Shown here in pieces: positions 8,942 through 17,944 of a stretch of DNA of 64,000 nucleotides. Origin of the DNA: Tenacibaculum sp. Bg11-29 (GTDB taxonomy: Bacteria; Bacteroidota; Bacteroidia; Flavobacteriales; Flavobacteriaceae); assembly GCF_002836595.1 (NCBI RefSeq), contig NZ_PJBB01000003.1, positions 3,161,001 through 3,225,000 of the forward strand, read 5' to 3'. Numbering within the stretch: position 1 is the stretch's first letter; the number at the start of each line of letters is the position of its first letter. Under the pieces are notes generated by a model. That model searched no databases. It had not been told where the DNA came from and was given only the letters and a program-made list of their open reading frames with translations. Position numbers and translations under genes: made by a program.

Positions 8942-9844
8942 ATGAAAAAATATGATATCTATCAAATAGACGCTTTCACTAAAAATAGGTTTAAAGGGAA
9001 TCCTGCAGGTGTTGTACTTAATGCTAAAGGCTTAAACGATACTCAAATGAAACAGATTGCTCGTGAGTTAAACAATTCTGAAACTGCATTTATTTTCCCC
9101 TCAGATCATCATTTAAATGATGGAGTCATTCGTTATTTTACACCTACAGTAGAAGTTCCTATTTGTGGGCATGCTACTATTTCGGCAATGTACGCTATGG
9201 CCATATCAGAAAATATGGATTCTTGTGTATTGAGAATGAAAACTAAAGTAGGGATACTACCTTTTGAAATCATTAGAAATAAAGATGATTATAAAATAAA
9301 AATGACTCAAGGTAAAATAACGATTAACGAACCTTTTAACGCCGAAATTAGACAAGATATTATTTCTGCTTTAGGGTTATCAGAAGATGATATAAATAAA
9401 GATTGTCCGATTCAAGTTGTTTCTACAGGACATTCTAAAATAATGATTGGAATCCATAAAAATAAGGTGCTTAATAATTTACAACCAGATTTTGCTAAAC
9501 TAGCAGCATTAAGTTATGCCATTCAATGCAATGGATATTATGTGTTTACGTTCGATTCTGATGAAAAAGATTGTTTGATTAACGGTCGCATGTTCGCCCC
9601 TGCTATTGGAATAAATGAAGATCCTGTTACTGGTAATGCCAATGGTCCTTTAGGAGCATATTTGGTATATCATGGTTTAACTCCTCACAATGGAGAACAT
9701 TTAAAATTTAGAATTAAACAAGGACAAACTATGGGAAGAAAAGGATATATGGATGTTAAAGTAAGTATAGAGAACAACCAACCAAAAAAAGTGCAAGTTA
9801 CAGGCAATGCTGTAGTGGTATTTGAAACTGAAATAAGCCTTTAA
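8942..9844 (+). CDS. PhzF family isomerase/epimerase
   Basis: A 300-residue protein with the two-lobed PhzF/diaminopimelate-epimerase-like fold. It starts YDIYQIDAFTKNRFKGNPAGV, has the catalytic-Glu region NNSETAFIF and the second-lobe signature EDPVTGNANGPLGAYL. PhzF proteins isomerise small amino-acid-derived metabolites; the real substrate here is unknown and there are no phenazine genes nearby. ATG 8942 is chosen; a TTG two codons upstream overlaps the preceding stop and is less likely. Confidence 0.9.
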   Translation: MKKYDIYQIDAFTKNRFKGNPAGVVLNAKGLNDTQMKQIARELNNSETAFIFPSDHHLNDGVIRYFTPTVEVPICGHATISAMYAMAISENMDSCVLRMKTKVGILPFEIIRNKDDYKIKMTQGKITINEPFNAEIRQDIISALGLSEDDINKDCPIQVVSTGHSKIMIGIHKNKVLNNLQPDFAKLAALSYAIQCNGYYVFTFDSDEKDCLINGRMFAPAIGINEDPVTGNANGPLGAYLVYHGLTPHNGEHLKFRIKQGQTMGRKGYMDVKVSIENNQPKKVQVTGNAVVVFETEISL

Positions 9845-9902
9845 AAATCACTAGAGATTATCAAATTAAAAAAGGAATAATTAATTTAATTAAAAAAGTA
9901 GT

Positions 9903-10373
9903 ATGTCAAATCTTGTTTATACATCGAATATAAAAATAAAACGAAAAAAAGGTTCATTACGCCATGCCTATTTACCAGCAGAAAAAGAACCTGTACAATT
10001 TGGCCTTCATGGCGCTATTGCAAAACACTATGGCGTTAGCGATACTATTGATGATCCGCATGCAACAACTATTGATTACTTAATTTCTGCTGTAGGAGGC
10101 TGTTTAACGGGCACGTTTGGAGGGGCTTTAAAAGTTCGTAAAATTGATGCTGATAATGATAAACTTACGTCTGATGTTATCGGTGAAGTGGAGCTTGAGG
10201 ACAATGTATTAGTTATTAAAAGAATACTTGTTAAGTACACTCTTTTAGCCGAAGAAAAAGACAGGAAAACTATAGAGCGTGTACATAAAATTCATAAAGA
10301 ATATTGTGCTGTATATAAATCTGTTTATAAAGCAATAGATATCACTTCAGAATTAAAAATTGAAACTATATAA
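9903..10373 (+). CDS. OsmC family protein
   Basis: A 156-residue peroxiredoxin-like protein of the OsmC/Ohr superfamily. The helix with the first redox Cys reads ISAVGGCLTGTFGGAL, and the second Cys is in HKEYCAVYKSV near the C-terminus, so the two-Cys pair is present. It probably reduces organic hydroperoxides in the cytoplasm. It is the last gene of the plus-strand run starting at 5867, next to a region of gene fragments. It is clearly different from the 135-residue OsmC at 17937. Confidence 0.88.
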   Translation: MSNLVYTSNIKIKRKKGSLRHAYLPAEKEPVQFGLHGAIAKHYGVSDTIDDPHATTIDYLISAVGGCLTGTFGGALKVRKIDADNDKLTSDVIGEVELEDNVLVIKRILVKYTLLAEEKDRKTIERVHKIHKEYCAVYKSVYKAIDITSELKIETI

Positions 10374-10518
10374 TTCACTTATTTCATGAAAATAATTTAA
10401 TATCAAAAAACCTGAGCATTATTAAACGCGCATCGTTCATAACGGCACATTGTATTTTATGTGACTAAATTTCGTTTAATCAATTAAAAAATGAAGTCTC
10501 TAGTATTATTGAAATAAT

Positions 10519-10704
10519 CACAACTGCTGTAATGATTGTTCTGCGCATAAACATAGTGATGTTCATCCTCATTTTCAATGCTCTGATTGTGGAAAGGTAG
10601 ATTGTTTGGATGCCTTTAATGTTGCTATTCCTAAAATACCAAATAGGAAAATAGAAGTTTCACAATTATTAATACAAGGTAAATGTGAAGAATGTTTTGT
10701 GTAA
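10519..10704 (+). pseudogene. C-terminal remnant of a Fur-family metalloregulator
   Basis: Frame 1 from 10519 reads 61 codons: HNCCNDCSAHKH, then HPHFQCSDCGKVDCLD, then IPKIPNRKIEVSQLLIQGKCEECFV and stop, which matches the zinc/iron-binding dimerisation domain of flavobacterial Fur/Zur proteins (HxHFxCxxCxxxxCL plus a final CxxC). The winged-helix DNA-binding half is missing and a TGA stands at 10510-10512 just upstream, so this is a truncated relic. Confidence 0.7.
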
Positions 10705-10705
10705 C

Positions 10706-10801
10706 AACTGCTGTGCTGCTTTAAAAGTGCTCGAATAATTGAATACGCATGAAGTTGATTTAAACACGCCTAAACTAAAAGGTTTTGAGTTTTTAAAATA
10801 G
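10706..10801 (+). pseudogene. Decayed fragment of a LytTR response-regulator receiver domain
   Basis: Translated from 10706, the fragment reads NCCAALKVLE, stop, LNTHEVDL, NTPKLKGFEFLK, stop. Residues 31-66 of the regulator at 3668-4372 read NCYSALEALEYLNTHEVDL, IFLDL, NMPKLKGFEFLK. The fragment therefore has a nonsense codon and lacks exactly the five codons holding the phospho-acceptor Asp. It starts two bases after the Fur remnant ends. Confidence 0.7.
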
Positions 10802-10828
10802 CTTTAAATTATAATAATGAACCAATTA

Positions 10829-10876
10829 ATAAACCCAAAAGTTAGTATAGTTCTCTATAGTAATTTTTGGGTTTAT
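10829..10876. terminator. Inverted repeat, probable terminator or element remnant
   Basis: A perfect 12-base inverted repeat ATAAACCCAAAA (10829-10840) and TTTTGGGTTTAT (10865-10876) with a 24-base loop. It follows the gene fragments and faces the 3' end of the secreted-protein gene at 10957. GC content of the stem is low, so termination is uncertain. Confidence 0.4.
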
Positions 10877-10956
10877 GATTTAAATAATTACTCTGACGAG
10901 ATAACTTCTATACACTTGTTAAATCCTGCTATGATTCAACATTATGCCAAATAGAA

Positions 10957-11595
10957 TTATATTTTAGTTATTAATCCAAATACAATATTTTTATCTTCAT
11001 CATTTGTAATTTGAGCTTTATATAAATATGTTTGAGGGTTTAAAATTTCAATAATTTCAACCTCTATTAAATTCCCTTCTTTATGTTTGTCTTTTTCTAA
11101 AGACATTTTAAGAGTCTCTAACTGATATTTGTGATCATCAGTCCACTTTATTTTATAAACTTGTTTACCTGCTAAACCTCCTTTTTCAATTTGACGATTT
11201 TTTCGTCGTTTCATTATTGTTTTACTGTAAGCAGGGTTTTCATATTTAAACTTACCACGATGAAATGCTTTACATTTTAAACGATCTTCTTCTGGTAATT
11301 CATAAGTTTTATACTTTGAATTCACAAAATAATATACAGCTTGCCAACACTCATTCGTCATTTTCATTAGGTAAAATAACTTTCCCTTTTTAAAGTGTTC
11401 TAAACTGCCTTGTCTCCACCCTTCATGCTTATAAGTGCTTTTATCTTGGTTAATTTTTATATCATAACGTTTACCATTCTCATCTACACAATAATCAATT
11501 ACCACTACAGCTACCTTGCTAACATCATTAACAAAGGTTTGTGAATACGAATGAAAGGAAATAATTATAAATAAAAGAAAAAGACATTTTTTCAT
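10957..11595 (-). CDS. Secreted protein of unknown function
   Basis: A 212-residue protein with a clear signal peptide (MKKCLFLLFIIISFHSYSQ, cleavage after SYS or SYSQ). The mature part is rich in Lys and Tyr, with CVDENGKRYDIKINQDK and a Lys/Arg patch KRRKNRQIEKGG in the middle, and ends with beta-like segments. It resembles the TonB-like or envelope proteins of Flavobacteriia only in general style; I do not recognise the family. It lies 207 bases downstream of gajB on the same strand but is secreted, so it is unlikely to be part of the defence system. Confidence 0.65.
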   Translation of the reverse strand: MKKCLFLLFIIISFHSYSQTFVNDVSKVAVVVIDYCVDENGKRYDIKINQDKSTYKHEGWRQGSLEHFKKGKLFYLMKMTNECWQAVYYFVNSKYKTYELPEEDRLKCKAFHRGKFKYENPAYSKTIMKRRKNRQIEKGGLAGKQVYKIKWTDDHKYQLETLKMSLEKDKHKEGNLIEVEIIEILNPQTYLYKAQITNDEDKNIVFGLITKI

Positions 11596-11802
11596 GTTGC
11601 TAGTTTTTAGCTAAAGTACTTTATCTTTTTTCTTTATAAGAAAAGTAATAAATTCTAATTTATCTGCTTTCTTTTTAACTAAAATCAAGCTTAGAAAATC
11701 AATAATATTTAGTACTGAATATCTAAAATGTAGATGTTCATTTTTACCTTAAATATTCTAAATCCATTTTCTTTAATTTTAGTTTCGATCTAACAATATT
11801 TA

Positions 11803-13548
11803 CTAATAACTTAATGAATATAAATTGTCACTTCCAAACCAATTAGAAAGTGTTTTTAAAGCATTCAAAGATAACTCTTGTGTAAAAAGAATAGCTAGTC
11901 TCTTTTTGGGACGAGAACAACAAACGTAAAATAAATTTCTATTCCTTTCGTAAGTACTCTGTTTTCCTGAGGGAATAGCTGTATTATGCCACGTTAAAAA
12001 TTGATCCCAATTATAATGATTCCATCCTCTACCTGCAATGATAAGAACATTGTTGAATTCTTTCCCCTTTATTCCATGTTTAGTAGAAAAAGGTGTGTTC
12101 TTATTTATATATTCAAATAAATTTATTACATCTTGATAGTTTATATCTTTTAACTTTTCAATTTTAGAAATAAAAGATTTTTCTTCTTCTGGAACTTCCT
12201 CTAAAAGCTTAATTCTAGCGAATTTGGATTCTCTTTCTTCAACTTTTGGTGATAACCTTGGTTGTGCTGATGTTTTTAGCAACGCAAGTACTTCTCCAAT
12301 TGTTCCAGATTTTCTAACTTCTATTAGTTGGTTTAAATTTGAATTCCAAATTGATTTATCATTTTGATTAGTCAATTTAGGTGTATTGGAATTTAATGCC
12401 GAAAACATTTCTCCATATTTTTTATTTTCAAAGGCCCTACAAACTGGCTCTAAGACATCAATGAAAAACTTAATATAATGATCGTTCATTTTTAAATAAT
12501 CATCTGAATCTCTAAAAACTGAAGCTAGATTTATATATCCTTGCTCTTCGGCTAAAACATTATTCGTTAACATTAATATTTTCGTGTTTTCAAAATCAAA
12601 TTCCCAATCATTTTCGGTTAGTAATTGTTTTACTTGTTGAATACTTGTTTTTGATGATTCAATTGGCAAATCACCATTCCAATGACCTCCAGCCCTCCTA
12701 GTTCCTGTAAAATTATTAGTATGAAATATAGTTATTTCCCCTTCCGAATCTGGATCTTTCTCATTTTGAGAAAGATCTGGTCTCATCCTGTTTAATGCGT
12801 GAACTATATTTTTTTCAGATCTAAAATTGGCGTTTTTACCGATTTCACTAATTCTTTCATTTTCGATTAGACCACAGGCATTAGAACCATATATTTTTTG
12901 CCAATGGTCTCCAAATAATCCAATCATAATATCATAATTTGAATCTATTAATTGGCTTATAATAGAGTCTGCTAAGTCTGTATTAGTATCTTGATATTCA
13001 TCAATTAAGATTATAGGAAACCGATCGGTTAATAAGCTTTTAAATTTTTCTTTTGATAAAAGATGAACCATAATTTTTATTACATCATCGTGGTGCAATA
13101 AAATTTCACTGTCTGTAGCTTTAGGATAGCCTAAATCATATTTAACTACTTGATTGTTTAATCCACCAGCTTCTTTAATTCGACTTTCCCATTTTTTACT
13201 AATAGAAGGGATAAATTCTCGAATACTTTTTTGAAACCCACTTAAAAAACTCCAACTAAATGCATGTATCGTATCTGCATAGATAATAGGATTGTTATCA
13301 ACCCTATCTTCTATTTCTTCCTTTGCTGTGTTTGTATATGTTATGCAGGCTATCTTTTGATTTTTTCTAAGGAAAGAAGTTTCTTTTTTATCAATTAAGT
13401 ATTGCAACACCTTAATTAATGAGTAAGTTTTTCCCGCTCCTGCCCCTGCTTCTAATCTAAAACATTGATTATCATCAATCGCTTTGTAGAGTTTTGCTAA
13501 TGCTGCTTCTGATGCTATTTCAGCTGGACTTTTACTATTAGTTGTCAT
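11803..13548 (-). CDS. gajB: GajB-like UvrD/Rep-type helicase of a Gabija defence system
   Basis: A 581-residue superfamily 1A helicase-like protein. Walker A EAGAGAGKT is at residues 33-41, motif Ia TYTNTAKEEIEDRV, Walker B ILIDEYQDT, motif III GDHWQKIYG, a late TKHGIKGKEFNNVLI and the C-terminal motif VI region FYVCCSRPKKRL. In Gabija, GajB senses or hydrolyses nucleotides and works with the GajA nuclease against phage DNA. ATG 13548 is chosen: it overlaps the end of gajA by 11 bases and begins MTTNSKSPAE, whereas the in-frame start 30 bases further upstream would lie inside gajA. No other helicase-associated genes are next to it. Confidence 0.85.
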   Translation of the reverse strand: MTTNSKSPAEIASEAALAKLYKAIDDNQCFRLEAGAGAGKTYSLIKVLQYLIDKKETSFLRKNQKIACITYTNTAKEEIEDRVDNNPIIYADTIHAFSWSFLSGFQKSIREFIPSISKKWESRIKEAGGLNNQVVKYDLGYPKATDSEILLHHDDVIKIMVHLLSKEKFKSLLTDRFPIILIDEYQDTNTDLADSIISQLIDSNYDIMIGLFGDHWQKIYGSNACGLIENERISEIGKNANFRSEKNIVHALNRMRPDLSQNEKDPDSEGEITIFHTNNFTGTRRAGGHWNGDLPIESSKTSIQQVKQLLTENDWEFDFENTKILMLTNNVLAEEQGYINLASVFRDSDDYLKMNDHYIKFFIDVLEPVCRAFENKKYGEMFSALNSNTPKLTNQNDKSIWNSNLNQLIEVRKSGTIGEVLALLKTSAQPRLSPKVEERESKFARIKLLEEVPEEEKSFISKIEKLKDINYQDVINLFEYINKNTPFSTKHGIKGKEFNNVLIIAGRGWNHYNWDQFLTWHNTAIPSGKQSTYERNRNLFYVCCSRPKKRLAILFTQELSLNALKTLSNWFGSDNLYSLSY

Positions 13549-15565
13549 TTTCTTCAGTTGTTTGATTAGTAAGAACATTTTTCGACAACCAAGTGAGACC
13601 TTCTTTTATGTATAAAGGGATATTCCAATCCGTTTTTTCTAAAGCATATTCCAAAGCAAAATTTGCTTTTTTATTTTTCAGTTTTTCGGCTTGCTCATAA
13701 GCTTCCTTTTCAATAGCACTTTTTTCATTTTGAGTAATTCCAAAAAGAGCTTTATTTGTAATCATAAAAGCATCTTCAAAACTTCTTCCACAAGGGCCAT
13801 GTTCTCCTTCGGGTATTTGATAGGAAATTCTTCTGGCTTCTAATTCTTTTTCTTCAAAAGTTTTCAGTTGAATTTGACTCAAAATTGAATCATCACCATC
13901 AGATACTGGCTCTTGTAAATCACTAAACCATTTTTTTAATCCTGTATTGCTTGTTTCATTACCCTTTGAAACAAGACAAGCTGTTCGGTTATTATTTGTA
14001 TCGATTGCATCGAGGTCAGTTATAATCAATGTTTTTAAATTCAAAAAATCTAAAAATTTGTAGAAATGGTGAGCATAAGCCCCTCCAACTTCTAAAATCG
14101 TTAAATACTGACTACTAAGTTTTTTTTCTAGTTCACTATCTATTTTTTTTATAAAGCTTGGCATTAAGATTCTTTCTGTTGCTCCTTCAATCAAAATTGC
14201 TTTATCAGAGAAAAATAAATCAGATTTAGTAAGTGTTAGATACTTGTATATAAAATCTTTATCATCGTTATCTTCTTCTGTCTTAAAAGCTTCTTTTAAA
14301 TCTTTGATTTCGGTTTCAGCTAAAATGCCATCATTTTTTGTTAAAAAGTAACGAATAGTATCAAAATCAGCCTCGTTAGCTATATGAGTAGAATGTGTAC
14401 TTACTACAAACTGTACAGGCCATTTTACACCTTTGTTTAAATCGTTAGAAAAAGTTTCTGCTATACTATAAAGTTTAGAGATAAAAACTTCTTGCATTTG
14501 TGGATGTAAATGAGCTTCAGGTTCTTCAATAAAAATAAGATGATTTTTTACAAGTATTGGATTAGATTGGTATTTTCTGAAATATTCAAAAAGCTTAAAG
14601 AGGATAAATATCAAATTTCTAGAACCAAGACCATTATACGTTTCTGGTAAGGTAATCCCTTCAGATTTTTTATATAAGATTTTAGTATTACTCTCTACTA
14701 TTGTCTCTGCGTTGAAAGTTGTTTTTGTAGTAAGATTTGGGTCAGATAAACCAGGATAACCAAACATACTTAGTGTTGGTAAGAATTCATCTAATTTTTC
14801 TTTTAAGTCTGTATCTATAAAATTCTGAATTTTATCAACTTCTTCATTTAATGATTTTGATTTTTGCTTCATATCTTCTGATGCATTTTCATTAGAAGCA
14901 TTTTTAAAAATACTACTCAAGACTTTTCCCAAAACATCTCTCTCACTTTGGGTAACATCATCGAGTCCTCTTTGAGCATTAATAAAATCTACACCGATAA
15001 GTTCCAATAATTTGCTATGGTCTACTTTTATAATATTGGTATTATCAGTTGGATCAATAGCAGTAATTTCCGTAGTGTATAACTTAACAATTCTTTCTCT
15101 AATAATATTTAAAAATTCGGGATTTTTGGGGTCATCCAAATCATAAAAAAATGCTTTAATTTTTCCGTCTTTTAATTGATAGCTAATGTTAATTATTGCT
15201 TCTGTGTTTTCTTCTTCAAGGTCAATAATAAATTCACTTAAAACACCGTAATCAAATTTATTATCATCATAATCAACAAGTAATTGTAATTCAATTTTTG
15301 GAAATAAATCTCTAATTGTATCTTCACCTTCATCAGCTGATTTATTAGTTAATGCTTTACGAAACTTCTCAATAGCTGAAATACTGAAATCCTCTAATTT
15401 GAATTTTTGAGAATTTGATTCTGAAAAAAAACGCCTAAATATTTCTGTAAGCGAAGTTTTACCTGAGTTGTTTCGTCCAACAATTACTGTAGATTTATCA
15501 TTAAAAGATAAATCTATATTTTTTAATAATCTAAAATTATTTATTCTTGCATTTTTTATTTTCAT
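13538..15565 (-). CDS. gajA: GajA-like OLD-family ATPase/TOPRIM endonuclease of a Gabija defence system
   Basis: A 675-residue overcoming-lysogeny-defect nuclease. The N-terminal ABC-type ATPase half has Walker A VGRNNSGKTSL at about residues 29-39, the Walker B segment LIFIEEPEAHLHP, and the switch VVSTHSTHIANEAD. The C-terminal TOPRIM nuclease half has ILIEGATERILMPSF and LIITDLDAID, which supply the metal-binding acidic residues. OLD proteins paired with a UvrD-like helicase on one overlapping operon define Gabija; a lone OLD or a class 2 OLD pair is the alternative. It is somewhat longer than the best known GajA. A near -7 box TACCTTTA lies at 15600-15593. Confidence 0.87.
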   Translation of the reverse strand: MKIKNARINNFRLLKNIDLSFNDKSTVIVGRNNSGKTSLTEIFRRFFSESNSQKFKLEDFSISAIEKFRKALTNKSADEGEDTIRDLFPKIELQLLVDYDDNKFDYGVLSEFIIDLEEENTEAIINISYQLKDGKIKAFFYDLDDPKNPEFLNIIRERIVKLYTTEITAIDPTDNTNIIKVDHSKLLELIGVDFINAQRGLDDVTQSERDVLGKVLSSIFKNASNENASEDMKQKSKSLNEEVDKIQNFIDTDLKEKLDEFLPTLSMFGYPGLSDPNLTTKTTFNAETIVESNTKILYKKSEGITLPETYNGLGSRNLIFILFKLFEYFRKYQSNPILVKNHLIFIEEPEAHLHPQMQEVFISKLYSIAETFSNDLNKGVKWPVQFVVSTHSTHIANEADFDTIRYFLTKNDGILAETEIKDLKEAFKTEEDNDDKDFIYKYLTLTKSDLFFSDKAILIEGATERILMPSFIKKIDSELEKKLSSQYLTILEVGGAYAHHFYKFLDFLNLKTLIITDLDAIDTNNNRTACLVSKGNETSNTGLKKWFSDLQEPVSDGDDSILSQIQLKTFEEKELEARRISYQIPEGEHGPCGRSFEDAFMITNKALFGITQNEKSAIEKEAYEQAEKLKNKKANFALEYALEKTDWNIPLYIKEGLTWLSKNVLTNQTTEENDN

Positions 15566-15761
15566 TTTACTTAATTTTTCATAATTTTAAATTAAAGGTA
15601 AATAATTTTAATCTGTAATATTAACGGAAATCCGTAACTAATTAAAATGGCCCTATCCCATATACATTAGCACTTCGCTCCTATCTTCATTTATGAAAGG
15701 GGTATTACATTTATAAAGAAACATTTAAGAAGGAAATAATCAATAATTTATATATACTTAT

Positions 15762-16472
15762 CTATTCCAATATTCCCATAAAAATGAAAACATAATACAA
15801 TCCTGTCAATATAAAAACAACACCAGCAACTGTGCGCATCACTTTTTCAATTCTCGTAATGCTGTTATAAAAAACACCTATTTTTCCTGCTGTAAAAGCC
15901 AGTAAATACGTAAAAATAATTACTGGTAACCCTGTTCCTAACGCAAATATGATGGGCAAATAAAGTCCGTCTGCTGATACAATTGACATAGGAATTAACA
16001 TTCCGAAAAATAAAGCACCACTGTAGGGGCAAAATGCCAAAGCAAAAACGACACCTATTAAAAAAGAGCCTAAAAGCCCTTTGTTTTTAAATTTTTCAGA
16101 TAGTTTTTCTTGAAAATTCGATTTCCCTAAAAAATGGAGTTTTATTATGTTTAGCATAATCAAGCCAATGATTATTAATAAAAGCCCTAAATATTTCTCT
16201 CCATTCTGATTGAAAAATCGAGCAATATGAAACTTGCTTGCACCAAAATATAATAGCAAGCCAATTGCAGTATAACTAAACCCTCTACCTAAAGAGTACA
16301 ATAATCCGCTTAAAAACACTTTCCTTTTACTCGAAATGTTTTTAGATATAAATGCAGTTGCAGTGATATTGGTAGCTAAAGGACATGGGCTAATGGCGGT
16401 CATTAACCCGAGTATCAATGCCGATACTATTGGAATATTGTAATGCTCTAAGAGTGATTTTAAAAAATCCAT
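15762..16472 (-). CDS. ArsG/CcdA-like membrane transporter
   Basis: A 236-residue inner-membrane protein with six hydrophobic segments. Cys-Pro pairs characteristic of CcdA/DsbD-like thiol transporters occur in SPCPLATN (first helix) and FCPYSGALFF (fourth). This is the type annotated as ArsG, proposed efflux permease for aromatic arsenicals. The gene starts one base after the arsF-like stop and ends the arsR operon. Reducing-equivalent transport to the periplasm, serving the Cys-containing ArsF-like lipoprotein, is an equally good reading. Confidence 0.82.
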   Translation of the reverse strand: MDFLKSLLEHYNIPIVSALILGLMTAISPCPLATNITATAFISKNISSKRKVFLSGLLYSLGRGFSYTAIGLLLYFGASKFHIARFFNQNGEKYLGLLLIIIGLIMLNIIKLHFLGKSNFQEKLSEKFKNKGLLGSFLIGVVFALAFCPYSGALFFGMLIPMSIVSADGLYLPIIFALGTGLPVIIFTYLLAFTAGKIGVFYNSITRIEKVMRTVAGVVFILTGLYYVFIFMGILE

Positions 16473-16913
16473 TTAGAGCGATTTTAATTCAGTAGCTATT
16501 TTAGCTTTCAGTTCTTTAGAAAAGGCATCTTGGTCATTTCCGTTCATAAAAGCAAAATCGGTTAAATTTATGTGAGTTTCTTTTCCTTTTTTTATCACGT
16601 TTAAGATTAATGCTGTTCCTAAAGCCTCGAATTTTTCAGCAATTTTTTCGTTTTCCTTTTCATCAACATTAATAATCTGAAATGTAATTTTATGGTCTTT
16701 CAATTCTTCAGCAAAATAAGTATTCAATGTGTATTTCGTGTTTTTTTCAATAGCATTACAGGTCATACATCGACGTGTTGAATGAAAATCTAGAACCTCA
16801 ATTTTTGAAACAGATGTATCTAAAATAGTTGCTTGACTCTTATCTTGGTTTTTACAAGATGTGAATAGTAGCGTAATTACTACAATTGTTAAAAATTTGA
16901 TTGCTTTACTCAT
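16473..16913 (-). CDS. ArsF-like thioredoxin-fold lipoprotein
   Basis: A thioredoxin-fold protein exported as a lipoprotein. From ATG 16913 it reads MSKAIKFLTIVVITLLFTSC, a classic lipoprotein signal with lipobox LFTSC; an in-frame ATG at 16955 would add 14 charged residues before the signal and is less likely. The mature part carries FHSTRRCMTCNAIE, a CxxC-like MTCNA redox site at the place of the thioredoxin active site. The type is annotated ArsF, associated with reduction of nitro-aromatic arsenicals. It is tightly packed with arsG and the permease. Confidence 0.8.
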   Translation of the reverse strand: MSKAIKFLTIVVITLLFTSCKNQDKSQATILDTSVSKIEVLDFHSTRRCMTCNAIEKNTKYTLNTYFAEELKDHKITFQIINVDEKENEKIAEKFEALGTALILNVIKKGKETHINLTDFAFMNGNDQDAFSKELKAKIATELKSL

Positions 16914-16966
16914 GTCTTTAATTTTTGTTTTGTTTTCGTGAATTTTCGATTTCATTTTTATAGATT

Positions 16967-17944
16967 TTATAATATGATGTTAAATAAATAGCCTGATATG
17001 ATGATACAAAGTGTAACGACACTAAAAAAGATGGCAATTAGTTTTAAGGTCATTACTTTTTTTAAGAGCATTGCTTCTGGTAATGATAATCCTACGACTC
17101 CCATCATAAAAGCAATTGCAGTTCCTATGGGAATCCCTTTAGCCACCAATACCTGAACTACCGGAAGTATACCTGAAGCATTCGAGTACATAGGAATAGC
17201 CAAAACTGTAGCAATAGGAACCGCAAGAAGGTTGTCTTTATTCATATACTTTTCAAAAAAACCTTCTGGAATATAACCGTGCATTAATCCACCAATTGCA
17301 ATACCAACTAAAACATAAGGAATAATACCTTTAACTATTTTTGCTACTTCTGCCCAAATAATTGGTAAGCGTTGTTTAAAGGTTTGTTTTTCTACTTTAA
17401 ATATGTCTTGGTCTCTTTGAGCGTTTGCTAATATTTCTTTTACCCAAGGTGTTAAATAGCCTTCTAGTTTTAGGTTTTGAAGTATGATACCAGATATTGT
17501 GCCCAATAACACACCACTAATTACATAGAGTATTGTTGTTTTTAAACCAAACAAGCCAATAAAAAGACCAATGGCTACTTCATTAACCAATGGCGAAGTA
17601 ATTAAAAAAGAAAAGGTGACACCTAACGGGATTCCTCCTCTTACAAAACCAATAAATAAAGGAACTGATGAACAAGAACAAAAAGGTGTTACCACACCAA
17701 AAAGACTTGCCATAAGATATTCCAATCCGAATAATTTATTTCTTGACAGGTAGTTTTTAACCTTGTCTATAGGAAAGTAACTATTAACGATTCCCATAAA
17801 AAAGATGACTACAAAAAGTAAGATTAAAATCTTTGTGCTATCATAAATAAAGAAGTTTAAAGCTTCCGCTAAATGCTCCTCTTTACTTAAATTTAAGGTA
17901 TCATAAACAAACCAATCTGCTATATTTTGTATCCAATCAAACAT
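16967..17944 (-). CDS. DUF318/ArsP-type permease
   Basis: A 325-residue inner-membrane permease with about eight hydrophobic helices. Two repeated segments carry the family signature, FGVVTPFCSCSSVPLFIGF and, in the second half, LAIPMYSNASGILPV. The CSCSS cysteines are those implicated in binding thiophilic ligands in ArsP and in the SO_0444 heavy-metal efflux type. With ArsR, thioredoxin, OsmC, ArsF and ArsG as neighbours, efflux of organoarsenicals or another thiophilic metal species is likely. The start overlaps the end of the OsmC gene by eight bases. Confidence 0.85.
   Translation of the reverse strand: MFDWIQNIADWFVYDTLNLSKEEHLAEALNFFIYDSTKILILLFVVIFFMGIVNSYFPIDKVKNYLSRNKLFGLEYLMASLFGVVTPFCSCSSVPLFIGFVRGGIPLGVTFSFLITSPLVNEVAIGLFIGLFGLKTTILYVISGVLLGTISGIILQNLKLEGYLTPWVKEILANAQRDQDIFKVEKQTFKQRLPIIWAEVAKIVKGIIPYVLVGIAIGGLMHGYIPEGFFEKYMNKDNLLAVPIATVLAIPMYSNASGILPVVQVLVAKGIPIGTAIAFMMGVVGLSLPEAMLLKKVMTLKLIAIFFSVVTLCIIISGYLFNIIL

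Noticed and set aside
13549..13578. Longer start for the GajB-like protein (MFLLIKQLKK extension)
   Set aside because: The extension lies inside the end of gajA; the ATG at 13548 gives the usual short overlap and a normal N-terminus.
4380..15700. Similarity between the stretch near 4392-4430 and the one near 15650-15690 (CCTAT...TTCACTTC.CTCCTA)
   Set aside because: Only short patches match by eye in AT-rich DNA; not enough to call a repeat.
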